This document shows positions 26,381 through 34,731 of a stretch of DNA of 64,000 nt, piece after piece; position 1 is the first letter of the stretch, and every line of letters starts with the position of its first letter. Origin of the DNA: Deltaproteobacteria bacterium (lineage in GTDB: Bacteria > Desulfobacterota > Dissulfuribacteria > Dissulfuribacterales > QOAL01); the NCBI GenBank assembly GCA_026986785.1, contig JALSNW010000014.1:62001-126000 (forward strand), in the 5' to 3' direction. The notes beneath the pieces are model-generated. The model saw only the letters and a program-made list of their open reading frames with translations, was not told where the DNA came from and did no database searches. The translations under genes were made by a program, and so were the position numbers.

Positions 26381-28183
26381 ATGAAATCATCTCAAGCAGT
26401 TGTTTCTTTTCCATGCGGTAGTGAGACAGGATTGAAAGATACCACCAGACTGGCTCCAACGCCAAGCGAGAACAACATCCATGTCAGGTATGCGGATTTC
26501 GGAAGCCTTGCTGAGGCCCTGGATTATGCAGCAAATGGGCGGACAGGATACAATTTTTATACGAGAAGAGGCAGTTTGTATGCCTCCATTCCCTATGCAA
26601 GGCTCCGTCATGATGCGCGTATCTTGGCACGAAAACTTCTGTATTTGAGGGTTCCCAGGGGATCTCATGTAGCCATCGTCGCCAATACCCATCCAGAATT
26701 CGTGAGATTTTTTTTCGCATGTCAGTATGCAGGTCTAATACCAGTGCCCCTACCCATTGTCATGCACCTAAACGGGGCAGAGGCCTATGTGCGTCAACTC
26801 GCAAGGCTCCTGGATATTTGTAAAGCCAGCCTGGCAGTGGCTACAGGCGAATTTTTCAGCTACCTGACAAAGGCAGTCAGTAGTCAGAAGTTGGACCTGG
26901 AGTTCATTGGCAGGCCTGAGGATTTCTATGCCCTGCCTGAATCCAGCGTCCAATTGAAGCCTCTTGAACAGGGTGAGTTGGCTTATCTCCAGTTTACTTC
27001 AGGCAGTACCCGCTTCCCCAAGGGGGTAATGATTACACAAGAGGCTGTTCTCAGTAACCTCCATGCCATAACAAGGCATGGCATAGGTTGCAGAAATGGG
27101 GATCGAGCAGTTTCGTGGCTACCTTTCTATCATGACATGGGCCTTGTGGGGCTTGTCCTATCTACCATGGCCTCACAGCTTTCAGTGGATTTTTTCAGTA
27201 CCAGTGATTTTGCCATGAGGCCAGGGCTTTGGCTCAAACTGATATCGGACAATAGGGCAAGTATTTCTTTCAGCCCTCCTTTTGGTTATGAACTTGCCGC
27301 ATTGCGCCTAAGAGACAGTGATGTGGAACGTTATGATCTTTCCATGTGGAGAATAGCTGGCGTCGGTGCCGAGATGATAAGACCAGAGCTGCTGGAGCGC
27401 TTTGCAAGTAGGCTCAAGCCATGTGGATTTGATCCAGGTGCGTTTTTATCGTGTTATGGCATGGCTGAATGTTCTTTGGCCGTGGCATTTGCCCATCGGA
27501 ATATTGGTATAGAGGTCGATTGTGTGGATGCTGAGCGTCTGGCCACCTACAGGGAGGTAGTGCCTGTTGGACAGATAAAACCAGGGACGAAGACCCAGAC
27601 CAGGGTGAAGACCTTTGTGAAGTGTGGCAAACCACTGCCAGGCTTTGAGGTAGAGATCCGGGATCCATCCGGCAGGCCAGTCCCTGCTGGTAAATGTGGC
27701 ATTCTATATCTCAAGGGACCCAGTGTAATGTCAGGGTATCTCGGGGATGCAGAAGCCACTGGTAATGTCCTTGGTGAAGACGGCTGGTTGAATACTGGGG
27801 ATACGGCCTATCTGTCTGGGGACGATATTGTGATAACTGGGCGTTCCAAGGACCTGATCATAATCAATGGGAGAAATATCTGGCCCCAGGATATAGAATA
27901 TCTGGCTGAATCCCTTGATGAGGTCAGGATAGGTGATGCCTGTGCCTTTGCCCTTCAAGATGAACGGGGTAGGGAGAGGGCTGTACTCGTCATACAGTGT
28001 AAGAACGGGGACAGATCGGCAGACAAGACCTTGACAAGTACCCTCAGAAAGCTGGTGCTCAGGGAACTTGGGATAGATTGCCATGTTGTCGTGGTCCCCA
28101 AAAATACCCTGGTGAGGACAACCTCTGGCAAGCCATCACGGAGTGCTACGAGAAAGGTATGTATTGAAAAGGGCCTGATCTAA
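26381..28183 (+). CDS. aasR: Fatty acyl-AMP ligase / acyl-ACP synthetase of the sphingolipid locus
   Basis: 600 residues, ANL superfamily of the FAAL type. The AMP-binding core YLQFTSGSTRFPKGVMIT, SWLPFYHDMGLVG, SCYGMAECSL, WLNTGDTAYL and GRSKDLIIINGRNIWPQDIE is complete. The C-terminal Lys region SGKPSRSATRK is also present. It activates a fatty acid as acyl-AMP and probably loads it onto the dedicated ACP encoded 4 kb downstream. The ATG at 26381 sits 14 bp after GAAAGG; an in-frame TTG at 26369 is the alternative, and an in-frame stop just upstream excludes longer forms. In Caulobacter such a ligase is among the genes needed for ceramide synthesis. Confidence 0.88.
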   Translation: MKSSQAVVSFPCGSETGLKDTTRLAPTPSENNIHVRYADFGSLAEALDYAANGRTGYNFYTRRGSLYASIPYARLRHDARILARKLLYLRVPRGSHVAIVANTHPEFVRFFFACQYAGLIPVPLPIVMHLNGAEAYVRQLARLLDICKASLAVATGEFFSYLTKAVSSQKLDLEFIGRPEDFYALPESSVQLKPLEQGELAYLQFTSGSTRFPKGVMITQEAVLSNLHAITRHGIGCRNGDRAVSWLPFYHDMGLVGLVLSTMASQLSVDFFSTSDFAMRPGLWLKLISDNRASISFSPPFGYELAALRLRDSDVERYDLSMWRIAGVGAEMIRPELLERFASRLKPCGFDPGAFLSCYGMAECSLAVAFAHRNIGIEVDCVDAERLATYREVVPVGQIKPGTKTQTRVKTFVKCGKPLPGFEVEIRDPSGRPVPAGKCGILYLKGPSVMSGYLGDAEATGNVLGEDGWLNTGDTAYLSGDDIVITGRSKDLIIINGRNIWPQDIEYLAESLDEVRIGDACAFALQDERGRERAVLVIQCKNGDRSADKTLTSTLRKLVLRELGIDCHVVVVPKNTLVRTTSGKPSRSATRKVCIEKGLI

Positions 28184-28213
28184 CACAAGTCTTTTGTGCA
28201 GGAGGTGGGGGCA

Positions 28214-28870
28214 TTGAAATTAGGATTTTATAGGGGTGTCTTAGGGCAATTGTGTCTCGTACTTTTACTGTGTGGTTGTAGTACAGTCTATTACAATACA
28301 ATGGAGAAGATGGGTATCCATAAGCGGGACATACTTGTGGACAGGGTGGTTGCAGCCAGAGATACCCAGGAAGAGGCAAAGGAAGAGTTCGCCTCTGCCC
28401 TTGAACATTTTAGCAGTGTTGTGAACTTCGATGGTGGCGATCTTGAAGACAAATACCAGGAGTTGAAGGATGAGCTTGAAAGGATGGAAGACAAGGCCAA
28501 GGAGGTTCACGAAAGAATCGCTGCGGTAGAAGACGTGGCAGAGGCCCTTTTTGACGAGTGGGAAGAGGAGCTTGATCAATATAGCAACCCGAGGCTTAGG
28601 CGGGCCAGTGAGGAAAAATTGCGTCAGACAAGGAGGCGTTACAACCAGTTGATACGGGCCATGAAGAGGGCAGAGGCAAAGATAGAACCTGTCTTGGTTC
28701 CGTTGAGGGACGAGGTTCTTTTTCTCAAACACAACCTAAACGCCAGGGCTATAGCATCGCTGAAAGTAGAGCTTGCAAGGATCGAAACCGATGTCTCCAG
28801 GCTTATCAGAGACATGGAACACTCCATAAAGGAGGCCGATACCTTTATAAAGACCCTCAACAACGAATAG
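28214..28870 (+). CDS. DUF2959 lipoprotein
   Basis: About 218 residues. A signal peptide (KLGFYRGVLGQLCLVLLLCGC) ends in the lipobox LLCGCS, so it is a predicted lipoprotein. The mature part is almost all helix and coiled coil, starting STVYYNTMEKMGIHKRDILVDRV, the DUF2959 signature. Function unknown. A TTG at 28214 with AGGAGG 8 bp upstream is the best start; a GTG at 28196 would start inside that site and lengthen the leader. It lies 30 bp after the acyl ligase stop on the same strand. Confidence 0.8.
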   Translation: MKLGFYRGVLGQLCLVLLLCGCSTVYYNTMEKMGIHKRDILVDRVVAARDTQEEAKEEFASALEHFSSVVNFDGGDLEDKYQELKDELERMEDKAKEVHERIAAVEDVAEALFDEWEEELDQYSNPRLRRASEEKLRQTRRRYNQLIRAMKRAEAKIEPVLVPLRDEVLFLKHNLNARAIASLKVELARIETDVSRLIRDMEHSIKEADTFIKTLNNE

Positions 28871-28923
28871 AGCAATAAGCAACATTCGACCACACCCCCC
28901 CCTTCCAGCTCGTCAGGTATTGT

Positions 28924-29217
28924 TTGGGGCAACAGGTCAAGTATGGCCCGAGATCCGAAGTTTCTCTCACTACATCTATATCTACGTTTTCTTCTATCAA
29001 AAAGATAAGCCCCCTGGCTTTGTCAAAGGGTATGGAAACAGCTTTTCATACCCTCAAAGGGGTCTTGGCGATCCTGGATCTTGTAGAAATGACAGAGTTG
29101 GCCTATGATCTCGAGGTCGCAGCGAGGAATAGAAGGAATAGAGAACAGGTGGATTATGAAATGCAGACAGACAAGATACAACAGGTACTGAACCCTTTTC
29201 TCAATGTCCCTTCATAA
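28924..29217 (+). CDS. Small Hpt-like histidine phosphotransfer protein (possible)
   Basis: Up to 97 residues from a TTG start, or 61 from the ATG at 29032. The core AFHTLKGVLAILDLVEMTELAYDLEVAARN matches the Hpt helix pair, with the phosphorylatable His in HTLKG (residue 42). The first helix that an Hpt bundle needs is not obvious, and start signals are weak, so it may be a shortened or decaying domain. No kinase or receiver gene is nearby. It sits between the DUF2959 lipoprotein and the reductase gene. Confidence 0.42.
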   Translation: MGQQVKYGPRSEVSLTTSISTFSSIKKISPLALSKGMETAFHTLKGVLAILDLVEMTELAYDLEVAARNRRNREQVDYEMQTDKIQQVLNPFLNVPS

Positions 29218-29266
29218 GTATAGATTTTCATCAAATTTTCCCGTTATTCTGAAGAAACTACACAAC

Positions 29267-29294
29267 TTACTCCTGTTGTACTACTATATATAGT
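29267..29294 (+). promoter_or_regulatory. Candidate promoter/operator before the reductase gene
   Basis: A 12-bp perfect palindrome ACTATATATAGT (29283-29294) contains a -10-like TATAGT (29289-29294), 16 bp after TTACTC (29267-29272). Just upstream, ACAAC/GTTGT form a short inverted repeat around 29262-29279. The -35 is weak. It stands 42 bp before the ATG at 29337. Confidence 0.35.
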
Positions 29295-29299
29295 CTCAA

Positions 29300-29323
29300 T
29301 CATGTTTTTGGTCATGTTTTTGG
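29300..29323. repeat. Tandem 12-bp direct repeat
   Basis: TCATGTTTTTGG occurs twice head to tail (29300-29311 and 29312-29323) directly before the ribosome site of the reductase gene. It lies in the probable 5' untranslated leader. Confidence 0.8.
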
Positions 29324-29336
29324 GAAAGGTTGTCAT

Positions 29337-30260
29337 ATGGCTTCTGTAGTTTCAGTTACTGGGGCTACTGGTTTTATAGGCAGTGCAGTTGTCAGGAGGC
29401 TCTTGGTCGCAGGGATCAGGGTCAGGGCGCTTGTCAGATCATGCTCTACTGAAAAATGTTGGGGACATCCTGGGCTGGAGTGGATCAAGGGCCAGCTTGG
29501 GGACTTGGACAGCCTTCAAGGGCTAATAAAGGGTTCGGATGCAGTGATTCATTGCGCTGGACTGGTACGTGGCATCAAGAAAGAGGATTTTGAGAGAATA
29601 AATTCAGAGGCCGTTAAGGCCCTGGCCGAGCTTTGTTCCATACAGCCTTGCCCTCCGAGATTCCTTTTGATCTCCTCCCTTGCAGCAAGACATCCTGAAT
29701 TGTCCTTTTATGCCTTGAGCAAGAAAAAGGGGGAAGAGGCCTTGACCACCTTTTCTGCCCGTCTTTCCTGGACCATACTGAGACCTCCTGCCGTTTACGG
29801 TCCAGGTGACAGGGAGCTTAGGCCTGTTTTTAGGTGTATTCGACTGGGTGTGCTTCCATGTCTTGGTGCGGGTTCTAACCGTTTCTCTCTTCTCCATGTC
29901 CACGACATGGAAGAGGCCGTGCTTTCTTGGTTCAACAATAGCCCTGAAAGTGGGCAAATCTATGAACTCCACGATGGGGTGCCTGGTGGGTATTCCTGGG
30001 ATGACGTAGCTGCCTTGGCAGAGCGTATTTTCAAGAGACGGCTATTAAGGCTCAGGATACCCTTTCCGGTATTGGCAGCAATTGGTCATCTCAATCTTGC
30101 AATGGCCCGTCTTCATGGCAATCCCCCCATGCTGACCCCAGGAAAGGCCAGGGAACTTGCATATCCAGATTGGGTCTGTGATAATACACGAATTCGTCAG
30201 GATACTGGCTGGGCACCAAGGATTATGCTAAAAGATGCCCTGGTTAGTGGAATGATTTGA
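29337..30260 (+). CDS. cerR: NAD-dependent epimerase/dehydratase family, ceramide reductase candidate (CerR)
   Basis: 307 residues, extended short-chain dehydrogenase. The Rossmann motif is VTGATGFIGSAVV (G-x2-G-x2-G), and the catalytic pair is in FYALSKKKGE (Y-x3-K), preceded by LISSLAA with the catalytic Ser. The C-terminal part (RLLRLRIPFPVLAAIG) resembles 3-beta-HSD-like lipid reductases. In Caulobacter the related CerR reduces the 3-keto group of the ceramide intermediate. Here it precedes the ACP and serine palmitoyltransferase genes, supporting the same role. GGGAAAGG lies about 6 bp before the ATG. Confidence 0.83.
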   Translation: MASVVSVTGATGFIGSAVVRRLLVAGIRVRALVRSCSTEKCWGHPGLEWIKGQLGDLDSLQGLIKGSDAVIHCAGLVRGIKKEDFERINSEAVKALAELCSIQPCPPRFLLISSLAARHPELSFYALSKKKGEEALTTFSARLSWTILRPPAVYGPGDRELRPVFRCIRLGVLPCLGAGSNRFSLLHVHDMEEAVLSWFNNSPESGQIYELHDGVPGGYSWDDVAALAERIFKRRLLRLRIPFPVLAAIGHLNLAMARLHGNPPMLTPGKARELAYPDWVCDNTRIRQDTGWAPRIMLKDALVSGMI

Positions 30261-30279
30261 AAAATGCTATATAAGTGGC

Positions 30280-30309
30280 CCTTATTTTGGGGACATGTGC
30301 AAAATAAGG
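30280..30309 (+). promoter_or_regulatory. Perfect hairpin between cerR and acpR
   Basis: CCTTATTTTG (30280-30289) and CAAAATAAGG (30300-30309) form a perfect 10-bp stem with a 10-nt loop, 20 bp after the cerR stop and 52 bp before the ACP start. ACTTTTAT follows, a weak U-tract, so it could be a partial terminator or an mRNA-stabilising or processing element that sets ACP and Spt levels. Confidence 0.6.
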
Positions 30310-30360
30310 ACTTTTATCGATTGTTTCTTGCCTATTGATGGATAAGAAGGACATAATTTT

Positions 30361-30606
30361 ATGAAGGCTGATAAAGTTGTATTGGAAAAGATAGTGGAGA
30401 TATTACAGCCACATGTGTCAGGTGGAGTAGAGATAACCCCAGCCATGGACATAGAGAGCGATCTGGCAATCGATTCTCTCAAGTCCATGGAAATACTTGC
30501 TAATCTCGAGGATGCCTTTGATCTTTCTATACCTATAAACGTACTTTCTGAGGTGCGTACTGTAGAAGATCTGGCCATTCAGGTACAAAAGCTTATTGAG
30601 GCTTGA
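30361..30606 (+). CDS. acpR: Acyl carrier protein of the sphingolipid locus
   Basis: 81 residues, the normal ACP length. The phosphopantetheine attachment motif is DLAIDSLKSMEIL with Ser39. It has the usual four-helix pattern and acidic character. It differs from housekeeping ACPs in lacking the exact DSLD motif (DSLK here), and it sits away from fatty-acid genes, so it is a specialised ACP. It likely carries the acyl chain from the ligase to serine palmitoyltransferase, whose gene starts 4 bp after its stop. Confidence 0.9.
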   Translation: MKADKVVLEKIVEILQPHVSGGVEITPAMDIESDLAIDSLKSMEILANLEDAFDLSIPINVLSEVRTVEDLAIQVQKLIEA

Positions 30607-30610
30607 AATA

Positions 30611-31792
30611 ATGGGGCTTTTTGACAAGTTTAAAAATATTTCAACCTCTATAGCCGTCTTGGAAGACAAGTGCAGTGCATTTTTTCATATAGTGGTTGAA
30701 GACCTTTTGTCCAGCACCGAGGCTGTAATTGATGGAAGAAAGGTGATATTGGCTGGCACCAACAACTATCTCGGTCTTCCGCTTCGACAAGAGTGTATCA
30801 AGGCTGCCTGTGATGCCATTCAAAGGGAGGGCACTGGCACCACAGGTTCCAGGATGGCCAATGGGACCTATTCGTCCCATATCGAGTTTGAAAAAGATCT
30901 GTCAGATTTCTTTGGACGATCTACTACCATAGTCTTTACCACTGGTTACAGTGCCAATCTGGCCATGCTATCCACCCTTGTAGGACCCAGGGATACAGTG
31001 CTCTTGGATGCTGATTGCCATGCAAGTATCTATGATGGCTGTCGGTTGGGAGGGGTACAGGTGTTCAGATTCCATCACAATGACGTGGAAGACCTGGAAA
31101 AGCGGTTGAAAAGACTCAAGAGTCAAGATGGGGAGGTGCTCATTGTGGTGGAAGGCCTCTACAGTATGTTGGGTGACAGGGCGCCCCTGGCGGATATAGT
31201 TGCCCTCAAAGAAAAATATCATGCCTACCTTTTGGTGGATGAGGCACATTCCCTTGGTGTACTGGGAGAGAAGGGTAGGGGGCTGGCAGAAGAGGCTGGT
31301 GTCGAGGCCGAGGTCGATTTTATAGTGGGTACCTTCAGTAAGAGTCTCGGGTCGGTGGGTGGTTTTTGCACCAGCAATCATGAAGAATTGGAGATCATAC
31401 GCTATGCCAGCCGCCCGTATGTATTTACGGCATCCTCTTCACCAGCAAATATTGCTGCAGCAAAGGCTGCCTTGTCCATAATTCGTTCAGAGCCCCAATT
31501 AAGGGTGAGACTTTGGGAAAATGCCACTGCCCTGTATGGGCGTTTGAAAGACATGGGGTTCAAGGTGGGTCCAGAGCCGAGTCCCATCATACCAGTCAGG
31601 TGTGACAGAATTGAAGAGGCGTTTAGGATATGGAATGGCCTTTTGGAAAATGGGGTATACGTAAACATGGTTCTTCCCCCTGCCACTCCTGATGGTACAG
31701 CCCTTTTGAGATGCAGCCTGAGCGCAGCCCACTCGCGGCAACAGGTAGAAAAGATCGCCCAGGCCTTTGGGGCTGTCCAATCTCCGGTTTAG
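30611..31792 (+). CDS. spt: Serine palmitoyltransferase (alpha-oxoamine synthase family)
   Basis: 393 residues, PLP-dependent. It condenses serine with an acyl thioester to 3-ketosphinganine, the committed sphingolipid step. Visible features are NNYLGLPL, GTGTTGSRMANGT, LLDADCHASIYDG, LVDEAHSLGVLG (PLP-contact Asp and His) and VGTFSKSLGSVGG with the PLP-lysine K244. The TFSKS lysine motif favours Spt over biotin-pathway BioF or Kbl, as does the adjacent specialised ACP. The ATG at 30611 has GAGG at about 9 bp; a TTG at 30596 inside the ACP gene is less likely. Confidence 0.9.
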   Translation: MGLFDKFKNISTSIAVLEDKCSAFFHIVVEDLLSSTEAVIDGRKVILAGTNNYLGLPLRQECIKAACDAIQREGTGTTGSRMANGTYSSHIEFEKDLSDFFGRSTTIVFTTGYSANLAMLSTLVGPRDTVLLDADCHASIYDGCRLGGVQVFRFHHNDVEDLEKRLKRLKSQDGEVLIVVEGLYSMLGDRAPLADIVALKEKYHAYLLVDEAHSLGVLGEKGRGLAEEAGVEAEVDFIVGTFSKSLGSVGGFCTSNHEELEIIRYASRPYVFTASSSPANIAAAKAALSIIRSEPQLRVRLWENATALYGRLKDMGFKVGPEPSPIIPVRCDRIEEAFRIWNGLLENGVYVNMVLPPATPDGTALLRCSLSAAHSRQQVEKIAQAFGAVQSPV

Positions 31793-31834
31793 CTCAGTCG
31801 CCTTCAACAGCCATAAGAAACCCCTTCTCCAGAT

Positions 31835-33547
31835 ATGAAATTCATTATCAGTTTTCTCAAAAGATATCCCTTGCAGAGTATGCTCACACTTTTTGCAATG
31901 CTTTTTGCAGGGATTGCCGAAGGTTTTGGCATGTCCATGCTCTTGCCCCTTCTCAGTCTTTCAGCAGCAGGAGCGGACAAGGTGGAAAAGGCCCACAAGG
32001 CAGGCTCTGCCCTTGAAAGGGCCATCTCTGGTTTTTTTTCCTTCCTGGGCATGGAGCCCACAATCGGTCTTTTGTTAATCATCTTTGTGATCAGCATAAT
32101 AATCAAGGTGACATTGGTCCTTCTGGCCAACAGAAAAGTGGGTTACATGGTGGCAAATGTGGCTACAGACCTTCGGCTTTCATTATTGCAGGCGATATTC
32201 AATAGCAGTTGGAGCTATTACGTGCGTCAGCCAGCCGGAAGTATAACAAATGCCTTTGCCACCGAGGCTACCAGATCGGCCGATGCCTATCTCTTTGGCA
32301 TGCGCCTTATAGCCATGCTCATGAATGCCGTTGTCTACACCTGTGTTGCCCTCATGGTTGCCTGGAAGGCCACGGTGATGGCTGTGATTCTTGGTTCTGG
32401 CATACTCTATGTGTTGAGGTTCATGGTGAAAAAGGCCAAGATGGCAGGGCGTGACCAGACGCTGCTATTGAAGTCTCTTCTCTCCTTTCTTACAGATATC
32501 CTGCTGTCCATAAAGCCTCTGAAGGCAATGGCCAGGGAATATGCTGCTGAGCGTATACTCCAACAGAAAACCTTGGCCCTTAGGAGCGCTCTTCAGAAAC
32601 AGGTATTTAGCAAAGAGGCTCTTCGTGCCCTCCAGGAGCCCCTTACCACCATCTTTTTTGCTACGGGTCTATATATTGCCTTGGTCGTTCTGGATCTGCC
32701 TCTGTCAAATGTGTTGGTAATGGTGTACATGCTGGCAAAGATCCTCAAGGCCCTTCAACGGGCCCAAAAAGAGCACCAATCCATGGTCATTGCAGAAAGC
32801 GCCTATTGGTCATTGCTCTCCAGGATCCAGGCAGCAGAAGAGCAGAGGGAGGAATTCAAGGGCAGGAGGAGCCCCAAATTCGAGCATTTCATTTCTCTCC
32901 AAGGCGTCACCTTTGGTTACGGAGAAAGACCGCTGCTTCATGGGCTGGACATGGAGATCAAGAAGGGTTCCTTCACTGCATTGATTGGTCCGTCAGGTGC
33001 AGGCAAGACAACTGTTGTGGATATCATAACAGGTTTGATTCATCCCCAAGCTGGCAGGGTTTTGATCGATGATCTGTCCCTGGATGAGATCGATCTCGTC
33101 CAGTGGCGCAAGAAGATTGGCTATGTACCTCAGGAGACCCTTCTTCTCCATGACACGGTCTTTTTCAATATTACCCTGGGAGACGAGACGATAGCTGAGG
33201 CTGATGTGATAGAGGCCTTGAAAAAGGCTGGGGCTTGGGAGTTTGTGGCACAGTTGCCAAAAGGTATCCACAGCGTTGTGGGAGAAAGGGGAGGGCTCAT
33301 CTCCGGAGGGCAGAGACAGAGAATCACGATAGCGCGTGCCCTTGTAAAAGATCCTTGTCTTCTCATAATGGATGAGGCCACGAGTGCTCTGGATCCTGAG
33401 ACAGAATTAGAGATATGCCGCACATTGAGAGGCTTGAGGGACTATGTCACCGTGTTGGCCATCTCGCATCAGGAGACCATCCTCAAAGAGGCCGATACTG
33501 CTTTCAAGCTTGAGCACGGTATGGCAAGAAAGGTCGGGAGGCCATGA
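31835..33547 (+). CDS. MsbA-like ABC exporter (candidate sphingolipid flippase)
   Basis: 570 residues, fused permease plus ATPase half-transporter. About six membrane helices occupy residues 1-310. The ATPase has Walker A IGPSGAGKTT, Q-loop YVPQET, signature ISGGQRQRI, Walker B LLIMDEATSALD and the switch His in AISHQE. It should dimerise and flip or export a lipid or lipid-linked glycan across the inner membrane. It starts 42 bp after spt on the same strand and overlaps the following glycosyltransferase by 4 bp, so a sphingolipid cargo is suggested by position only. It is shorter than E. coli MsbA and could serve another lipid. Confidence 0.88.
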   Translation: MKFIISFLKRYPLQSMLTLFAMLFAGIAEGFGMSMLLPLLSLSAAGADKVEKAHKAGSALERAISGFFSFLGMEPTIGLLLIIFVISIIIKVTLVLLANRKVGYMVANVATDLRLSLLQAIFNSSWSYYVRQPAGSITNAFATEATRSADAYLFGMRLIAMLMNAVVYTCVALMVAWKATVMAVILGSGILYVLRFMVKKAKMAGRDQTLLLKSLLSFLTDILLSIKPLKAMAREYAAERILQQKTLALRSALQKQVFSKEALRALQEPLTTIFFATGLYIALVVLDLPLSNVLVMVYMLAKILKALQRAQKEHQSMVIAESAYWSLLSRIQAAEEQREEFKGRRSPKFEHFISLQGVTFGYGERPLLHGLDMEIKKGSFTALIGPSGAGKTTVVDIITGLIHPQAGRVLIDDLSLDEIDLVQWRKKIGYVPQETLLLHDTVFFNITLGDETIAEADVIEALKKAGAWEFVAQLPKGIHSVVGERGGLISGGQRQRITIARALVKDPCLLIMDEATSALDPETELEICRTLRGLRDYVTVLAISHQETILKEADTAFKLEHGMARKVGRP

Positions 33548-34731
33548 TGAGGATTGGTATCTTCATGTATGGTCTTACTTGGGGTGGGGCAACGAGGAGG
33601 ATAATCACCCTGGCAAAGGGCTTTGAGGAAAGGGGGCATCACGTAAGGTTACTGGTGGTAGAAAAGGAAGGCCACCTGAGTAGTACAGTCTCTGGCATGG
33701 ATACGGTGGAGCTGAACAAGGGGATCTTGAAGACCATCCAGAAAAGGTTTTCCAAAAAGCGAAGGATCGATCTCAGCCGCTGGGCCCTGGCCCAGTACCT
33801 GAGAGAGGCCGAGAAGTATAGGGGATTGGACATCCTGCTTTCCGCAGCCAATCATGCTCATATCGCCGCTATTTCGGCAAGACTGTTGTCAGATACACAC
33901 ATCCCCCTTGTCATAAGGATAAGCAACCATCTGACATGCTCCTTGAAGGGCCAAAGAGGGTTCAGGAAGAGGATAAGGTTTCTCAAGGCATGCAGGCTGT
34001 ATCCCCAAGCAGACGGTTTTATAGCGGTTTCAAGACAGATTGCACAGGATGCAGCAAAGGCCACAGGCATCCCCAAGGACAAGATCAACGTGGTCTACAA
34101 TCCTGTCTTCACACCAGAATTGCTTCAGGAGGCCTGCCAAGAACCAAACCATCCGTGGCTCAGACTACGCGGGGCCAAAGGGCCAAAGATCTTGTTGGGG
34201 GCTGGCAGGCTTGTAGGTCAAAAGGATTTTGCCACCTTGGTAAGGGCCTTCAAGTTTGCCCAAGACAAGACAGATCTTAGGCTCATAATACTTGGTGAGG
34301 GCAAGGAAAGGCCTTTTCTCGAAAAACTCATATCTCGACTCCAGCTCCAGGACAAGGTAGATCTTCATGGATTTGTGCCGAATCCTGTCTCTTTCATGGC
34401 CAGGGCAGATCTATTCTGCCTCTCTTCCAGGTTTGAAGGGCTGCCTGGTGTTATCATCGAGGCAATGGCAACAGGATGTCCCATTGTCAGTACAGACAGC
34501 CCAGGCGGGGCAAGGGAGATCCTCGAAGATGGAAGATATGGAATCTTGGTGCCAACAGGGGATGAACAGGCCCTGGCAAAGGCCATACTGAAGGCCCTTG
34601 ACATCGATTGGGATGGTGAAGAACTTAAAAGACGAGCCGAGAGTTTCTCAGTGGACAAGGCGGTCAAGGGCTATATCTCCCTGTTTGAAAAAGTCCTTGC
34701 TGAGAAATCCCAGGGGAAAGCAAAGACATAA
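33544..34731 (+). CDS. GT4-family glycosyltransferase
   Basis: 395 residues with the GT-B fold. The N-terminal domain begins RIGIFMYGLTWGGATRRI (glycine-rich acceptor loop), and the donor domain contains LLGAGRLVGQKDF and the E-x7-E region SSRFEGLPGVIIEAMATGCPIVSTDSPGG. It transfers a sugar from a nucleotide donor with retention; donor and acceptor are unknown. The ATG overlaps the ABC exporter stop (ATGA), so they are translationally coupled. A role in glycosylating the lipid made by this locus is likely but not proven. Confidence 0.92.
   Translation: MMRIGIFMYGLTWGGATRRIITLAKGFEERGHHVRLLVVEKEGHLSSTVSGMDTVELNKGILKTIQKRFSKKRRIDLSRWALAQYLREAEKYRGLDILLSAANHAHIAAISARLLSDTHIPLVIRISNHLTCSLKGQRGFRKRIRFLKACRLYPQADGFIAVSRQIAQDAAKATGIPKDKINVVYNPVFTPELLQEACQEPNHPWLRLRGAKGPKILLGAGRLVGQKDFATLVRAFKFAQDKTDLRLIILGEGKERPFLEKLISRLQLQDKVDLHGFVPNPVSFMARADLFCLSSRFEGLPGVIIEAMATGCPIVSTDSPGGAREILEDGRYGILVPTGDEQALAKAILKALDIDWDGEELKRRAESFSVDKAVKGYISLFEKVLAEKSQGKAKT

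Noticed and set aside
26035-26465. Short minus-strand frames in the AT-rich gap before the acyl ligase
   Set aside because: No ribosome sites and irregular composition; one also overlaps the acyl ligase start.
30611-31792. BioF (biotin) or Kbl (threonine) assignment for the oxoamine synthase
   Set aside because: No biotin or tdh genes nearby, a dedicated ACP lies immediately upstream, and the lysine motif TFSKS suits Spt better.
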